A DNA stretch of 64,000 nt, from assembly GCA_033296885.1 (NCBI GenBank), contig MU863953.1, forward strand, positions 62,001 to 126,000, in the 5' to 3' direction. The translations under genes were made by a program, and so were the position numbers. Numbering within the stretch: position 1 is the stretch's first letter; the number at the start of each line of letters is the position of its first letter. This DNA is from Triangularia verruculosa. Taxonomy: Eukaryota > Ascomycota > Sordariomycetes > Sordariales > Podosporaceae. Positions 31,307 through 41,235 of this stretch are shown here, one piece after another. The notes beneath the pieces were generated by a model. It ran no database searches. It saw only the letters and a list, made by a program, of their open reading frames with translations, and was not told where the DNA came from.

Positions 31307-33238
31307 TCAGTTGGCATCCGCAAGAATATCATCGGCCGCCTTTTCAGCTGCCATCATGGTGCTCACAGCAGTGAACGTCCCCGGAATCCTGGGATAAACA
31401 CTCGCATCGACTACTCTCAACCCCTTAACACCCCTAACCCTGAACTTGCTATCCAGCACAGCCATGGGGTCGCCATCAGCACCAATAGGGCAGGTCGAGC
31501 TGGCGTGATGGCCCCAGGTACCGTCCTTGATGTACTGCTCAATCTCCTCCCTCGTCTGCTTTCCAGCGCCAGGAAGAATCTCATTCGTCCTGACCGGCTG
31601 CTTGCGCAGGGCTTCCCTCCCGAGTTCGATACCCTCTGCCATAGCCTGGATATCCGCCTCCCAGTCCCCGTTGCCCGTGTCAAAGTAGTTGTAGTTGATG
31701 TCTGGGACGTCCAAGGGGTCGGCAGACCGAAGACGGACGGAGCCGGCCTTGTTGCGGGGGTGGGCCTTGAGGATGGCCCAGGTCCAGATGTCGGACTCGG
31801 AGACGGCGGCGTAGCTGTAACCGGGGTAGTACCCGTGGAAGTTGACGGGACCGCCAAAGGCAAAGATGTCAAACGAGTTGTCGGTCGAGGTGGTGGATTT
31901 GTAGAGCATGGCGGCCGCGAGGCCGGAAGAGGCGAGGGCGCCACGGTCACCGAGGAGAGGACGCTGCCATCTGTCAAGGCAAGGGTCGGTGGTGGTGTTG
32001 TAGAGGAACGTGCAGTCCTTGAGGGTCAGATACGAGCGAGGGGCTCGGGCTGTCACGGTAGATTCGTAGTGATCCTGCAGATTGGTGCCCACGCCAGGAA
32101 GGTCTACAACAACGGGGATGTTGAAGGACTCGAGTTCTTCCTTGGGACCGACGCCGGAGAGCTTGAGGATCTGGGGGGAGTTGTAGGTGCCGCCGGCGAG
32201 AATGACTTCTCTCGAGGCGAGGGCGGAGCCGGGGGTTCCCTTTTGCCCGGTCGAGAGGGGGCTGGCGCGGTAGAGGTATGCGCCGTCAAGAAACTCCACG
32301 CCGGTGGCCCGGGGAGGGGAGGACTCCTTGTCGAAGATGACGCGGGTGACGTGACAGTTGAGACGAACGTCGAGAGGATACTTCTTGCTGCCATCGCGAT
32401 TCTTGGCGTCCCGGACAGAGACGACAAACTCGCGAGTTCCAGTGCGGCTTCCCTTGTCAGTGCTGATGGGGATCTGATAGAAAGCAGGCTGGCGATCGCG
32501 GAACTCGCTATCCGCGTTGAGATCACCGGCGAGAAGAGTGCCAATATTGAGAATCTGATTGGTGAGGCTGCCGAGGGCGGTAGCACCGCCGGTGAGGGTG
32601 GCCAGGAGTTGAGGGTCCGTCAGGGGGATGGTCAGCGGAGCGAGTTCGGTCGAAAGCCAGCCGTCTCTTCCATGTCCCTTGGGCAGTCCATTGAGGTACT
32701 GCTTTCTCTCCATCCTGGCAAAGTACTTGCGCATGTTTTCGGGGCGCCATGAGCTGTCTCCGGTAAGAGTGGCAATGTAGTTGAAGTCGGACTGGTGTGG
32801 GTAGACGGCAATCAGGGCGTTGTGGGAGGTGCAGCCACCCAGAGTGCCTGTTCGCGGGTAGAGAACACCCTTCATCTTGGACCCCTCGGGAGGGTCGAGG
32901 CCAGTGTAGACGGTGCCATCGGGTGTGTCGTAACTGGTTTTCCAGTCTCTCGCCTGCCTTTCATCGTCGGGATAGTGGCGGACGAAGAAGTTCCAGGAGA
33001 GCTTGGGGTCCTCCGATACGCGGGCGTGGTAGGCTGGAACCGTGTAGTTGAGGTTCTGTCCCTGATCGTCACCGGCCTCGATCAGGAGTGTCTTGTGGCC
33101 GGCCAGAGCAAGACGCGCGGCAAGCGGTCCGCCGCCTGCGCCTGATCCAACGACAATGTACTCGTAGCCCGTGAGATCGACGGCGTGAACGAGGCTTGCA
33201 CATGCAGCCCCGAGGGCCAGAACACGTCGGAGGAACAT
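31307..33238 (-). CDS. Secreted GMC oxidoreductase (AA3-type)
   Basis: An intronless 643-residue FAD enzyme with a signal peptide (MFLRRVLALGAACASLVHA). The Rossmann dinucleotide motif GSGAGG is at 31-36 with the ribose-binding Glu at 54. GGCTSHNALIAVYP follows near 135, and the GMC signature 2-like ASREVILAGGTYNSPQ in the middle. Near the end, WGHHASSTCPIG carries the catalytic His (577/578). The second catalytic position, usually His or Asn after a PxG turn, reads PRIPGTFTAV, as in some dehydrogenase-like fungal subgroups. Members oxidise alcohols, sugars or aryl alcohols outside the cell; the substrate cannot be told. It is divergent from the lectin-like gene at 34695. Confidence 0.92.
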   Translation of the reverse strand: MFLRRVLALGAACASLVHAVDLTGYEYIVVGSGAGGGPLAARLALAGHKTLLIEAGDDQGQNLNYTVPAYHARVSEDPKLSWNFFVRHYPDDERQARDWKTSYDTPDGTVYTGLDPPEGSKMKGVLYPRTGTLGGCTSHNALIAVYPHQSDFNYIATLTGDSSWRPENMRKYFARMERKQYLNGLPKGHGRDGWLSTELAPLTIPLTDPQLLATLTGGATALGSLTNQILNIGTLLAGDLNADSEFRDRQPAFYQIPISTDKGSRTGTREFVVSVRDAKNRDGSKKYPLDVRLNCHVTRVIFDKESSPPRATGVEFLDGAYLYRASPLSTGQKGTPGSALASREVILAGGTYNSPQILKLSGVGPKEELESFNIPVVVDLPGVGTNLQDHYESTVTARAPRSYLTLKDCTFLYNTTTDPCLDRWQRPLLGDRGALASSGLAAAMLYKSTTSTDNSFDIFAFGGPVNFHGYYPGYSYAAVSESDIWTWAILKAHPRNKAGSVRLRSADPLDVPDINYNYFDTGNGDWEADIQAMAEGIELGREALRKQPVRTNEILPGAGKQTREEIEQYIKDGTWGHHASSTCPIGADGDPMAVLDSKFRVRGVKGLRVVDASVYPRIPGTFTAVSTMMAAEKAADDILADAN

Positions 33239-34694
33239 GTCAGGCTGTTAGCGTGAGGGAGGTGTGAGGGTGCAACCGAGGAGGGATGTCGGCTGCAGTC
33301 TCCGTGAGGGGTTGCCGAGGGTTTTGTATCCAGCGTGAAGCACATGCAGAGCAGGACAGGACGACGTTGGTGCATCGTGTTGGTACCTAGGTTAGTGCCG
33401 GCGGTGACCTTCTCATTTTGGCCATTATGCCTGAACAGGGGACGATCGTCGGTCTTGGGCCCATGTTACGGCACCATATGATGCTGGGTTTCTGGCGTCA
33501 TTCCCGTAGCTTGTCTGGTCATATGGATTAGCATGCTGCCCTGTCCCTGATCAACTCCCATTTCGTGTTCGGTTTGGTGACGTTTGTGGGGATGGCGTTG
33601 TTGAATCAACCTTCACCTGGGGAAGGCGTCTTGGCGGTGCTTGGCGCGTCTTCCCGTCTGAGACACGATCTGCGGGTCACGGGGAGATTAAAACGGTTTA
33701 GTGGATTTATCAGTGATGCAATGCTGCCCCGGGCGGTGATGGCGCTACAATTCGGCATGGCGTCACCCTCCCTGCTCCACCACCTCTCCATATCTTATAT
33801 ACTGATCTTCCTATTCACCGTTCCTATTCACCGCTTCATGACCTCCATGAGAGGCCTTCCCGTACGGCAGTTAGAGATCATGGTCTACTAGCCGTTGAGG
33901 AAAAGTAGAAACGCCTCAAAAGTGAGTGGTCATAAGCTTCGAAAGGTTGCGGACAAGAGCTTAGATATACCTTGGGTAGCGAGACTGCCTTCAAGTCAAA
34001 AGACGTTCCCCACCTACCTACTATATCGAAGCTGTTGTGACCTCGTGTCTTGCACACCAGATTGAAACCAACAAAACACCATCTTCTATAGCAGGGGCCT
34101 ATATAATAATCAAAAGAGTCATTTACTTTTCAAATGTCAAACTTGGGCGCTGATGACAAACCTCGAACCCGGGAACTTCTGCTTTGGTCCAACCTACGTA
34201 AACTCAAGATTGTTCCAAACTCGCATACAATATTTCCAACCCCAAGCACGAAAAAGAGCAGGTGTCGCAAGAACTTAGGTACAAAGCCTTGTCTTACCTT
34301 CCCAAAGCACGTGGGCTGGCACAGACAGACTCGGACCGACACCGACGGCGTTAATAGGGGTCCAATTCCCCCGGACTTCTAAATTCCAGGAATTTGCTCC
34401 GAGACCAACAAAAGACAATATAGAGTCAGCATGCCAGCATCATCCCATATACTCGACACCCAAACTCCAAGAATTCGGGGCATCTCAGATTACATGCAGG
34501 GCATAATCAGCGTTCCTGATTTCAGCTCGCAACTTCTTAGACATTATCCCCATACTGAGCCATAGAGAATGCCACCACACCTCACGATGTTCAACCATCT
34601 ATAAAACCCCCCTCAAACTTCCTACTCCCAAACAAGCTCTTTTCCATTCATCACCGCCCAGAGTAACACGGGCAACAACCAAACAACAGCAAAG
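33239..34694. other. Divergent promoter region
   Basis: A 1.46 kb spacer between the divergent GMC oxidoreductase and lectin-like genes, with TACC clusters near 33383 and 34008-34023. No ORF or RNA gene is supported. Confidence 0.5.
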
Positions 34695-35818
34695 ATGCTC
34701 CCCCCCACCGCTCTCCTCCTCCTCGCCGGCGCAAGCGGCCTCTCCTCGGTTTCCGCCCACCCCGGCAACCTCCCCCCCCAGTCAGGTACCATCTCCCCTC
34801 GCCTAACAGTCCCCGGCCGCTGGGAATCCCTCGGCGGGACCTTCGCCCCGTACCCCCCCTCAGTCGTAGCCTGGGCCCCCAACCGCCTCGACCTCTTCGG
34901 CGTCGGCCTCGACAGCGCCATGTGGCACCGCTGGTGGGACGGCCGCTCCTGGAACAACTGGGAGTCCCTCGGCGGGCAGCTCACTTCCACCCCCGTCCCC
35001 GTTGCCTGGGGACCCAACCGTCTTGATCTTTTTTCTGTTGGGGTTAATAGCTCTCTCATGTACGCCCCTTCCCCGTCCTTTTCATCAAAACTAAAAGAGT
35101 TATTATACTGACAAAACGTGACAAAAGCCACAAGTGGTGGGACGGCAGTCGTTGGGGAGGATTCGAAGACCTAGGGGGTCAGATCGAAGGCACGCCGGAT
35201 GTGGTGGCATGGGGACCGAACCGGCTTGACGTCTTCGCCAAGGGCAAGGACTCAGCCATCTGGCATAAATGGTGGAACGGGCGCGCCTGGGGAGGGTGGG
35301 AGTCGATGGGTGGGAGGATGAAGGGTTCCACTTCCACCACTGCCTGGGCTGCCAACCGGCTTGATCTGTTTGCTGTTTCTGCCAAGGACTCGTCTCTGCA
35401 GCATCGGTGGTGGGATGGGCGGAGGTGGGGGGGATGGGAGGATCTAGGGGGAACGCTGCATTCCGATCCTGTTGCCGTGTCGTGGGGGCCGAATAGGATT
35501 GATGTTTTTGCTGTTGGGGCGAAGAGGGATTTGATTCATAAGTGGTGGGATGGGCAGCGGTGGGGTGGGTGGGAGAGCTTGGGCGGTGTGCTGGAGTCGA
35601 CGCCGGTGGTCGTGTCTGATCAGGCGAATAGGTTGGATGTGTATGTTGTTGGTGCTGATAGCGCTTTGTGGCATAGGTACTGGGATGGGACCACGTGGAG
35701 GCCGTGGAGGAGCTTGGGGGGCACGATTGTGAGCAAGCCGGCGGTCGCTTCGTGGGGTAAGGATCGCGTGGATGCGTTTGCTTTCGGGACTGACTATGCT
35801 ATTTGGCATAACTGGTGA
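34695..35818 (+). CDS. Secreted seven-bladed PLL/DUF346-type lectin-like propeller
   Basis: Exons 34695-35059 and 35128-35818, joined across a 68-nt intron in phase 2 (reconstructing SSLIHKWWDG), give 351 residues. After a signal peptide (MLPPTALLLLAGASGLSSVSA) come seven ~45-residue repeats. Each has the form ...AWGPNRLDLFxxGxDSALWHRWWDGxxWxxWESLGG, with the last repeat ending at WHNW and its missing strand probably supplied by the N-terminal GRWESLGG. This is the pattern of the Photorhabdus lectin (PLL) group and DUF346 repeats, which bind fucose or related sugars between blades. The sugar specificity here is not known. Trp/His and Asn-Arg-Leu-Asp positions are strongly conserved. The 3' end converges on the F-box gene with only 155 nt between. 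Confidence 0.88.
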
Positions 35819-35973
35819 TGGTGTGGTCTTTTCAGGTGTGGGTACCGTAACTTGCTTGGACTTGAAAACAGGCAGGAAGGAAGATGATCGAACTCATTTC
35901 GAAACTGTATCTCTTATCCCCTTTCAAAATAGATACATCATCCAACATGATCTATCAACCAGCCAGCAAACCA

Positions 35974-37065
35974 TTAGCCCGCCGCACCGTCGTCGATATC
36001 TGTAGGCTGATAGTTGGCCGGAACAAGGGCGGTCACCGTCTTAAAACCCTCGCGCCCATCCGCAGACATGAACCTTTCCATTCCCTCCCGAGTCTTCATG
36101 CTGTCAACCGCGTCTGGCCTCGGCATATAACGCATCCGCAACCGCCAGTCCTGTCCAACAAAACAATCCATAACCCTCGTCAGACCCCGTCGTTCCTCCT
36201 CCGTCACTGCCACCCCACCTGTAGTATGATCTCCTTCCACATCAACTTCGTCACCCCCCCGCAACACAACCCTCCGACACATCGGAAACATCCTCAACCC
36301 ACCACCTCTCTTAGGCTGCCCCGGCCCCCAAATCATAACCCAAACCTTCTTATTCAAATCCCTCCCCTCATACCCCCCCGTCTCCAACAACGACCGAGAA
36401 GCAGTCCCCAACCCCTCCATAATCCAGTCGTAAAAATCCCCCATGGTCAAGACATGGCGATACCGACCCCCCTCATCATCCAAGTTATTCTCCCCCACCA
36501 CCAAGCAATAAACCCGCTCCTGCACCCGCTGCTGTCCCACCCCCTCTACCCCACCCCCCGTCGTGACAACGCACCTCTCGACAAAACCCATCCCAGTATG
36601 AACCCCCCTCCAGCACCCCATCCGCCTCCAACTCGCGCCCCTCCTCATCATCCGCTCCCTCTTCTCCTCGCTCCAGTGCGCCAGTCTGCCTTCCTGTGCG
36701 GGAATGGAATGCGGGGGTGATGCCCTGGCGGAGAAGGACGCGCCCATTTCCCCGAGGAAGGCGGGGTGGAAGAGGAGAGAGAAGATGGTTTTGAAAAAGG
36801 GGTTTATCATGGCGGGATCATAGACGGGAGAAGGGGGGTGATAGGATATGGTTGGGTCGGGGAGGAAGAAGAGGTGGCGCTGGAGGAGGGGGTCGGTGGC
36901 GAGGAGGGAGTGCCAGAGGCGGGAGACGAGGGTGATGGAGGTCAAGAGGTGGGATGGGGGCAGGTGGAGGAAGATGCGGGAGAGGAGTTCGGGGATTTGG
37001 AGGGCGGTTGGGGGTGGTGGTGGTGGTGGTGGTGGTGGTGGTGGGGAGGTTGGTGAGTCCGTCAT
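35974..37065 (-). CDS. F-box protein
   Basis: A 363-residue intronless protein. After a polyproline run (residues 8-19) an F-box-like segment follows: LQIPELLSRIFLHLPPSHLLTSITLVSRLWHSLL (~22-55). F-box proteins bring substrates to SCF ubiquitin ligases by binding Skp1. The C-terminal part is not a recognisable repeat type; it contains VWVMIWGPGQPKRGGGLRMFPMCRRVVLRG and looks specific to filamentous ascomycetes. The target is unknown. Confidence 0.75.
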   Translation of the reverse strand: MTDSPTSPPPPPPPPPPPPTALQIPELLSRIFLHLPPSHLLTSITLVSRLWHSLLATDPLLQRHLFFLPDPTISYHPPSPVYDPAMINPFFKTIFSLLFHPAFLGEMGASFSARASPPHSIPAQEGRLAHWSEEKRERMMRRGASWRRMGCWRGVHTGMGFVERCVVTTGGGVEGVGQQRVQERVYCLVVGENNLDDEGGRYRHVLTMGDFYDWIMEGLGTASRSLLETGGYEGRDLNKKVWVMIWGPGQPKRGGGLRMFPMCRRVVLRGGDEVDVEGDHTTGGVAVTEEERRGLTRVMDCFVGQDWRLRMRYMPRPDAVDSMKTREGMERFMSADGREGFKTVTALVPANYQPTDIDDGAAG

Positions 37066-37951
37066 GATGGTGATGTTACTGCTTTGGTGAATTAAGAATT
37101 AAGGTACCTAGGTAAGGTGAGAAAGTTGCTGATGGTATCAACTTTAGAGGAAGAGGGCCTGAGGTTGGATGGAATGACGGTTTTGGTGGAAGTTTCAGAG
37201 GTCGACAGAGGACGCCGTTTCGTTGGGGTTGTTGGCTGGCTCGAATCGGCCTTGGTGCCTAGATGTGGGGACATGATGTCGATTGGCGACCTAAATTCTC
37301 TGGACAGGGCCAAAATCTAGCAAAGAAAAATACAGAGGATTGCTGATGTTGTTTAGGTGATGTAAGTAAATGAATAATGAGTATTGCACAATCGAATAGT
37401 GCAATCACCAGTACCCCCGATGCATGTCAGGTCCCTGGCGCGACGTAAGCACATTGTGTATAGGGATGGTGTTCATTATGAATCATCTCGGCTCCACCCA
37501 CCACGCTGCATGTCCAACGAGTGGAATCATGTTGATTCATTCTGAGCTTCATGCTGTAAACACGAACAACAAAAAACACTAAAGGCAAGATGGTGAGATA
37601 ATAAGATAAATACCAGAGGTTGTACGTTAGAATTGTATATATCATCGCGGACAGACAACATGAGCAATAACAAAAAGTGAGCGATGAAATTTATGTACTG
37701 CCCATCACAGGTAAAGAACCCCATTTCCCTCAGGATGAACCCCCCAAGCAGCATGATGACAACCACACCCGTTCCCTATTCCGAAAGTGAACAAATTTTA
37801 TTCCATGTGGAAGCGAACCAAGTCATGAGCCGACATCGTCTGATCACAGCTGCCCCATAAAACCGAGTAGCGCATAATACTTTTTGTTTTGTACAGTCAT
37901 TTGCTGACGATTAAAATCTACCCAAAACTCTTTAGAAAACATATTTCAACA
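37066..37951. other. Intergenic
   Basis: Spacer between two minus-strand genes. A GGTACCTAGGTAAGG cluster lies near 37103. No gene is supported. Confidence 0.5.
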
Positions 37952-39274
37952 TTATGGACTCCCCTCCTTTGTCCTGACGGCAACGGTCACAGCAACATCC
38001 TCTTCGCCCTTTGAGTTCGGATCTGAAGCCCCCGTTTCCGCCCTCTCGACCTCGGTTGGCCTCAATTCTTCTTGGCTGCCGGTACCGCCTGTGTTATAGC
38101 ACATGGCCGTGTATCCCGAAATGCCCGGTTGCAGCTTCAACCCCCCGGTTTCGAGCGGGATGCCACGCAGGTTTACGGCACACGACGAGAATGTCTCTGT
38201 TCTTCGGGTGAATGACCTTCTGACCGAGATCTCGCCCGCTGTCATTTTGTAGACGCTGTTGCTGAGTGGGAGAGTTGGTCGGGTGGTGAGTCCAAGTTTG
38301 TAACCGATGGACTTGGCGAGAGGCTGCAGGGTGGCAAGACAGCCGGCCGTGATGGCCAGACACTGCTCGACCGTGGACCAGATGGCGATATCGGTCGTGT
38401 CGTAGAGGAAGTCGTCGCTGGCGATGTGGTGCATGTAGGGGAGGCGAACAACGACGGCGGCGCTTGCTCTGTTCTATTGTTAGCCTTCCATGACACGAGG
38501 GGGGAAGGGAGAGAAAACAGCCACATACAAGCAACCCATCCCCATAAGGGTGATCAACGCTGCCTTTGTTCGCGGCCGCATGTTCAAGTGTGATACAATC
38601 CAAGCTGGTAAAAGAGCGAATGTGAAATCCGACATGATGCTCATGGCGCTGAAGAGGTACGCCAGGGCGATCACGACCTGGAAGTTGATGCAGGTACCGC
38701 CGTCGGGATCCATGTGCCTCGTCCAGAAATAAGACACTGGATGGCACTGAAAGAGAGACACAAAAAAGAAGACGGCGCAGCTGGCGACGGTGATGATGGC
38801 AGAAAAGTAGATGATCCAGCGGTGGACCCGGTTGATGGTGACGCGTAGGAGGAAGTAGGCGATGGAGAGCTTGGAGAGGATCATGGTTGCCGAGTAGGCT
38901 AGATAACAACACCACCACCACTGTTGTCTTGTCAATTTTCTGATGAATCAGTTGTCGTAAAAGAGATCGGATGAACTCACTTTCTTGGCAGTTGCATTGT
39001 TCTCTGGCGGCAGATCCTCAATATGTTGTCCGGTGCCGTAGGTGACGCCGGTGATGGAAAAGGAGCAGTACGCGGCAAAGGTAGTCATTGCCGCAGCCAT
39101 CAGCCAGTCGTCCACCCCAAAGGCCTTTACAAGACATACGCGGACATAGCATCGTAGAGACGTGGCGATGAGGGCGAGCCCTAGGGCGGCGGCATCGATA
39201 CCGAGCAGAAGAGGCCCACGATCTGTGATCGAGAAGGGCCTGATGGTGTGTTCCATGCCTCCTCTCGAATCCAT
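37952..39274 (-). CDS. PTH11-like integral membrane protein (rhodopsin domain)
   Basis: Exons 38981-39274, 38529-38920 and 37952-38468 give 400 residues. Phases agree (0, then 2), and the joins restore ATAKK-WWWCCYLAYSATM and MGCL-ASAAVVVRLPYMHH. About seven membrane segments are visible: LLLGIDAAALGLALIATSLRCYVR, WLMAAAMTTFAAYCSF, LAYSATMILSKLSIAYFLLR, WIIYFSAIITVASCAVFFFV, IALAYLFSAMSIMSDFTFALL, LITLMGMG and the last near LAITAGCLATLQPL. The ILSKLSIAYFLLR and SDFTFALLPAWIV motifs are those of the fungal PTH11-like/'Rhodopsin' domain family of putative G-protein-coupled receptors. No N-terminal CFEM domain is present. The tail is Glu/Thr-rich and cytosolic. The ligand is unknown. Confidence 0.85.
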
Positions 39275-40385
39275 TCATACACCCGTATGTGACGTGGTCG
39301 GTCCAGCCCGGTCGCTGTAAAATGCCAGTCCTGACATTTGGCCTCCTCGTGGGTGTGAGACCAATACGTCCCCTCAGCTACGAACTGGTAGAAAAAAAGA
39401 ACAATAAAAGGCAGTCCCAGGAGCAGGGGAATGAAGACGAAAAGGGGGGGGGGGGGGGGAGTAAGAGGAAAAGGGGAATCTCACCATCCCATCTTTTCCA
39501 GTTCCTCAAGGGCACTCTTGGGATGAACCATGGGTCGCATAAATAGAGATTTCCGTCCGATCGGCACCCAAGCGTGCATGCCTGGCGAATAACATCGTGG
39601 CATTTTATGCGGGCTGAAGAATTAACCGGCCAGATTTATTAGGCGAACAGAGCCAACAACCGATGATGGATCGCGTATCAAAGTCGCATTCTCTCGACCT
39701 GAGCCTGGGGAGCTTTCTCGGTACCATGTGGTGCGGGGATAGTGTCAGGTACAGGCCTTGGCTCAGCGAAATGGGGCCTCAACGGTTGAACGGTCGCATC
39801 CATTGTGATCCGCTTGTGATCCTTGGCAACGGTAACGCTGGCGGTAGGGCTGCCGGGGGTCTGTCCGGATTCCATTGTCGGTGCATCTCGAGGCATGTGG
39901 TCTGAACGGTGTAATCTGCAAATGCCTGTGACTGAAGCCAATGTCATTTCCCGAACCAACAGCAGATGCAGTCACTGTCGCAGTTGCAGTCACAACTTCC
40001 AAGGTCGGACGGAGGAAACCTTCCATATGCGGGGCCGGCCGGGATGTCCGGGCGTGTGTGGGGCTGGGCAATCCGGAGCTGGGGGCCGAATCTGGAGTTG
40101 TTTGTGTGCGTCATGGTGATCGGCAGGAACAGAATTGTTGTGGTGTTTCAAGGCAGTTGGTGATCGGCAAGTCTTTTTGTGTTTTCTTGCAGGTCGTGCC
40201 GAGGCAAGCCACTGCTCTTGACTTGACAGTGGGCTGCCCACGCAAACTACTGTCACCAACCCAATCCAGTCAAAAAAATCACATCCATCACAAAACCCAT
40301 TCATCAATCACAGTAAATCATCTAAAAACAGCAAAAAAAAACCACAACTTTCTAAGTGTAAAGAGTAGTGGCAGTGAAAAGAAAT
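39275..40385. other. Gene-free region, one unresolved minus ORF
   Basis: A G-run lies at ~39447-39461. Overlapping minus-strand frames between 39678 and 40071 contain VTATATVTASAVGSGND-like sequence that might be coding, but no consistent start or splicing was found. Confidence 0.4.
40377..40380 (-). terminator. Pol III terminator of tRNA-Lys
   Basis: Four T residues on the minus strand, five bases past the last tRNA base, as expected for RNA polymerase III termination. A longer T-run follows at about 40333-40341. Confidence 0.75.
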
Positions 40386-40459
40386 CGCCCATGGCGAGAC
40401 TCGAACTCGCAACATTCAGATTAAAAGTCTGACGCGCTAACCAATTGCGCCACACGGGC
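40386..40459 (-). tRNA. tRNA-Lys(UUU)
   Basis: A 74-nt intronless tRNA on the minus strand. Acceptor GCCCGTG pairs with CATGGGC (one G-U). The D-arm is GCGC..TTGGTTAGCGC. The anticodon stem-loop is CAGAC-TTTTAAT-CTG, with anticodon TTT. The T-arm GCGAG-TTCGAGT-CTCGC is perfect. The discriminator is G. A Pol III T-run follows. Confidence 0.97.
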
Positions 40460-41235
40460 TTTTATGCTTTGTTGCTCTAATCACCGCCAAAGCGGGGCCT
40501 ATCACCGAGCTTTGCTCCCCCCCCTATTCCTGGCAGGCTAGAGTCCCCTTTATACTTGATGGACGGGATGAGTCCAGACATGAGGATGGCCAAGTTCGCT
40601 GCCGTTTTCCCAACCTTGCCGGGACTGCGGGCTGGATAACGTGGTAGAGGATCTCCAGGTGTCGATAGGTGTAGAGGTCAAAGTCCTTTAAGGCCATGAC
40701 ACCTCTATGCAACCAGAAAGTAACCCAGCGTTCACAAGATGTTTTTTTTTTCCGAGCGAGGCCCTCGGCTCAAGCCCACATGTTCCCGTTTGTTTGAGTA
40801 AGCAGTTTATGTGCCCTGCTGTATGGCAGACACCACTGAACCCAACTTCACGGTGCCGGGCGCAAAAGTGACCAAACTTTGCACCGAGTCAAGACATTCT
40901 CAGTAAGTGAATTCTGTTCCATGATCTAGGATACCGTCTGACTTAACCTCAAATCCCGGTTAATTAGTTACCCATCCTAACCCCCAAACGCCACACCCCG
41001 ATACCATAATCGTTACCATCGTCAATATTATGTACTGTTGTACCCGGCATGTCCTGTGTCTGTCGCCCGTCGACTAACCTACCATAAAAACACCAGATGC
41101 GCAAATTTTCGTCCCGATTCTTATGACCCAGCAAAAGAAAAACAAATCCACCGACACAAAGATGCCCACGTTTATGTGTGTATGTTTAAATCCCGTAACC
41201 CCCATTTCCCAGTAAATTCCATTTATCCACCCCCT
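40460..41235. other. Intergenic
   Basis: Upstream sequence of the tRNA (with an A/T homopolymer near 40741-40751) and the 3' side of the ankyrin gene. No gene is supported. Confidence 0.5.

Noticed and set aside
30842..32752. 636-codon plus-strand ORF
   Set aside because: Mostly antisense to the GMC oxidoreductase and the 12-nt array. Its composition mirrors the minus-strand gene.
34340..34385. T-arm-like sequence (GGGGTCCAATTCCCC)
   Set aside because: No matching acceptor stem, D-arm or anticodon arm upstream; not a tRNA.
38094..38921. 275-codon minus ORF inside the PTH11-like gene
   Set aside because: It reads through in a frame without membrane segments; the alternative frame gives the seven-helix protein with good splice sites.
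39941..40432. 163-codon plus ORF
   Set aside because: It runs into the tRNA-Lys gene and has no organised protein sequence.
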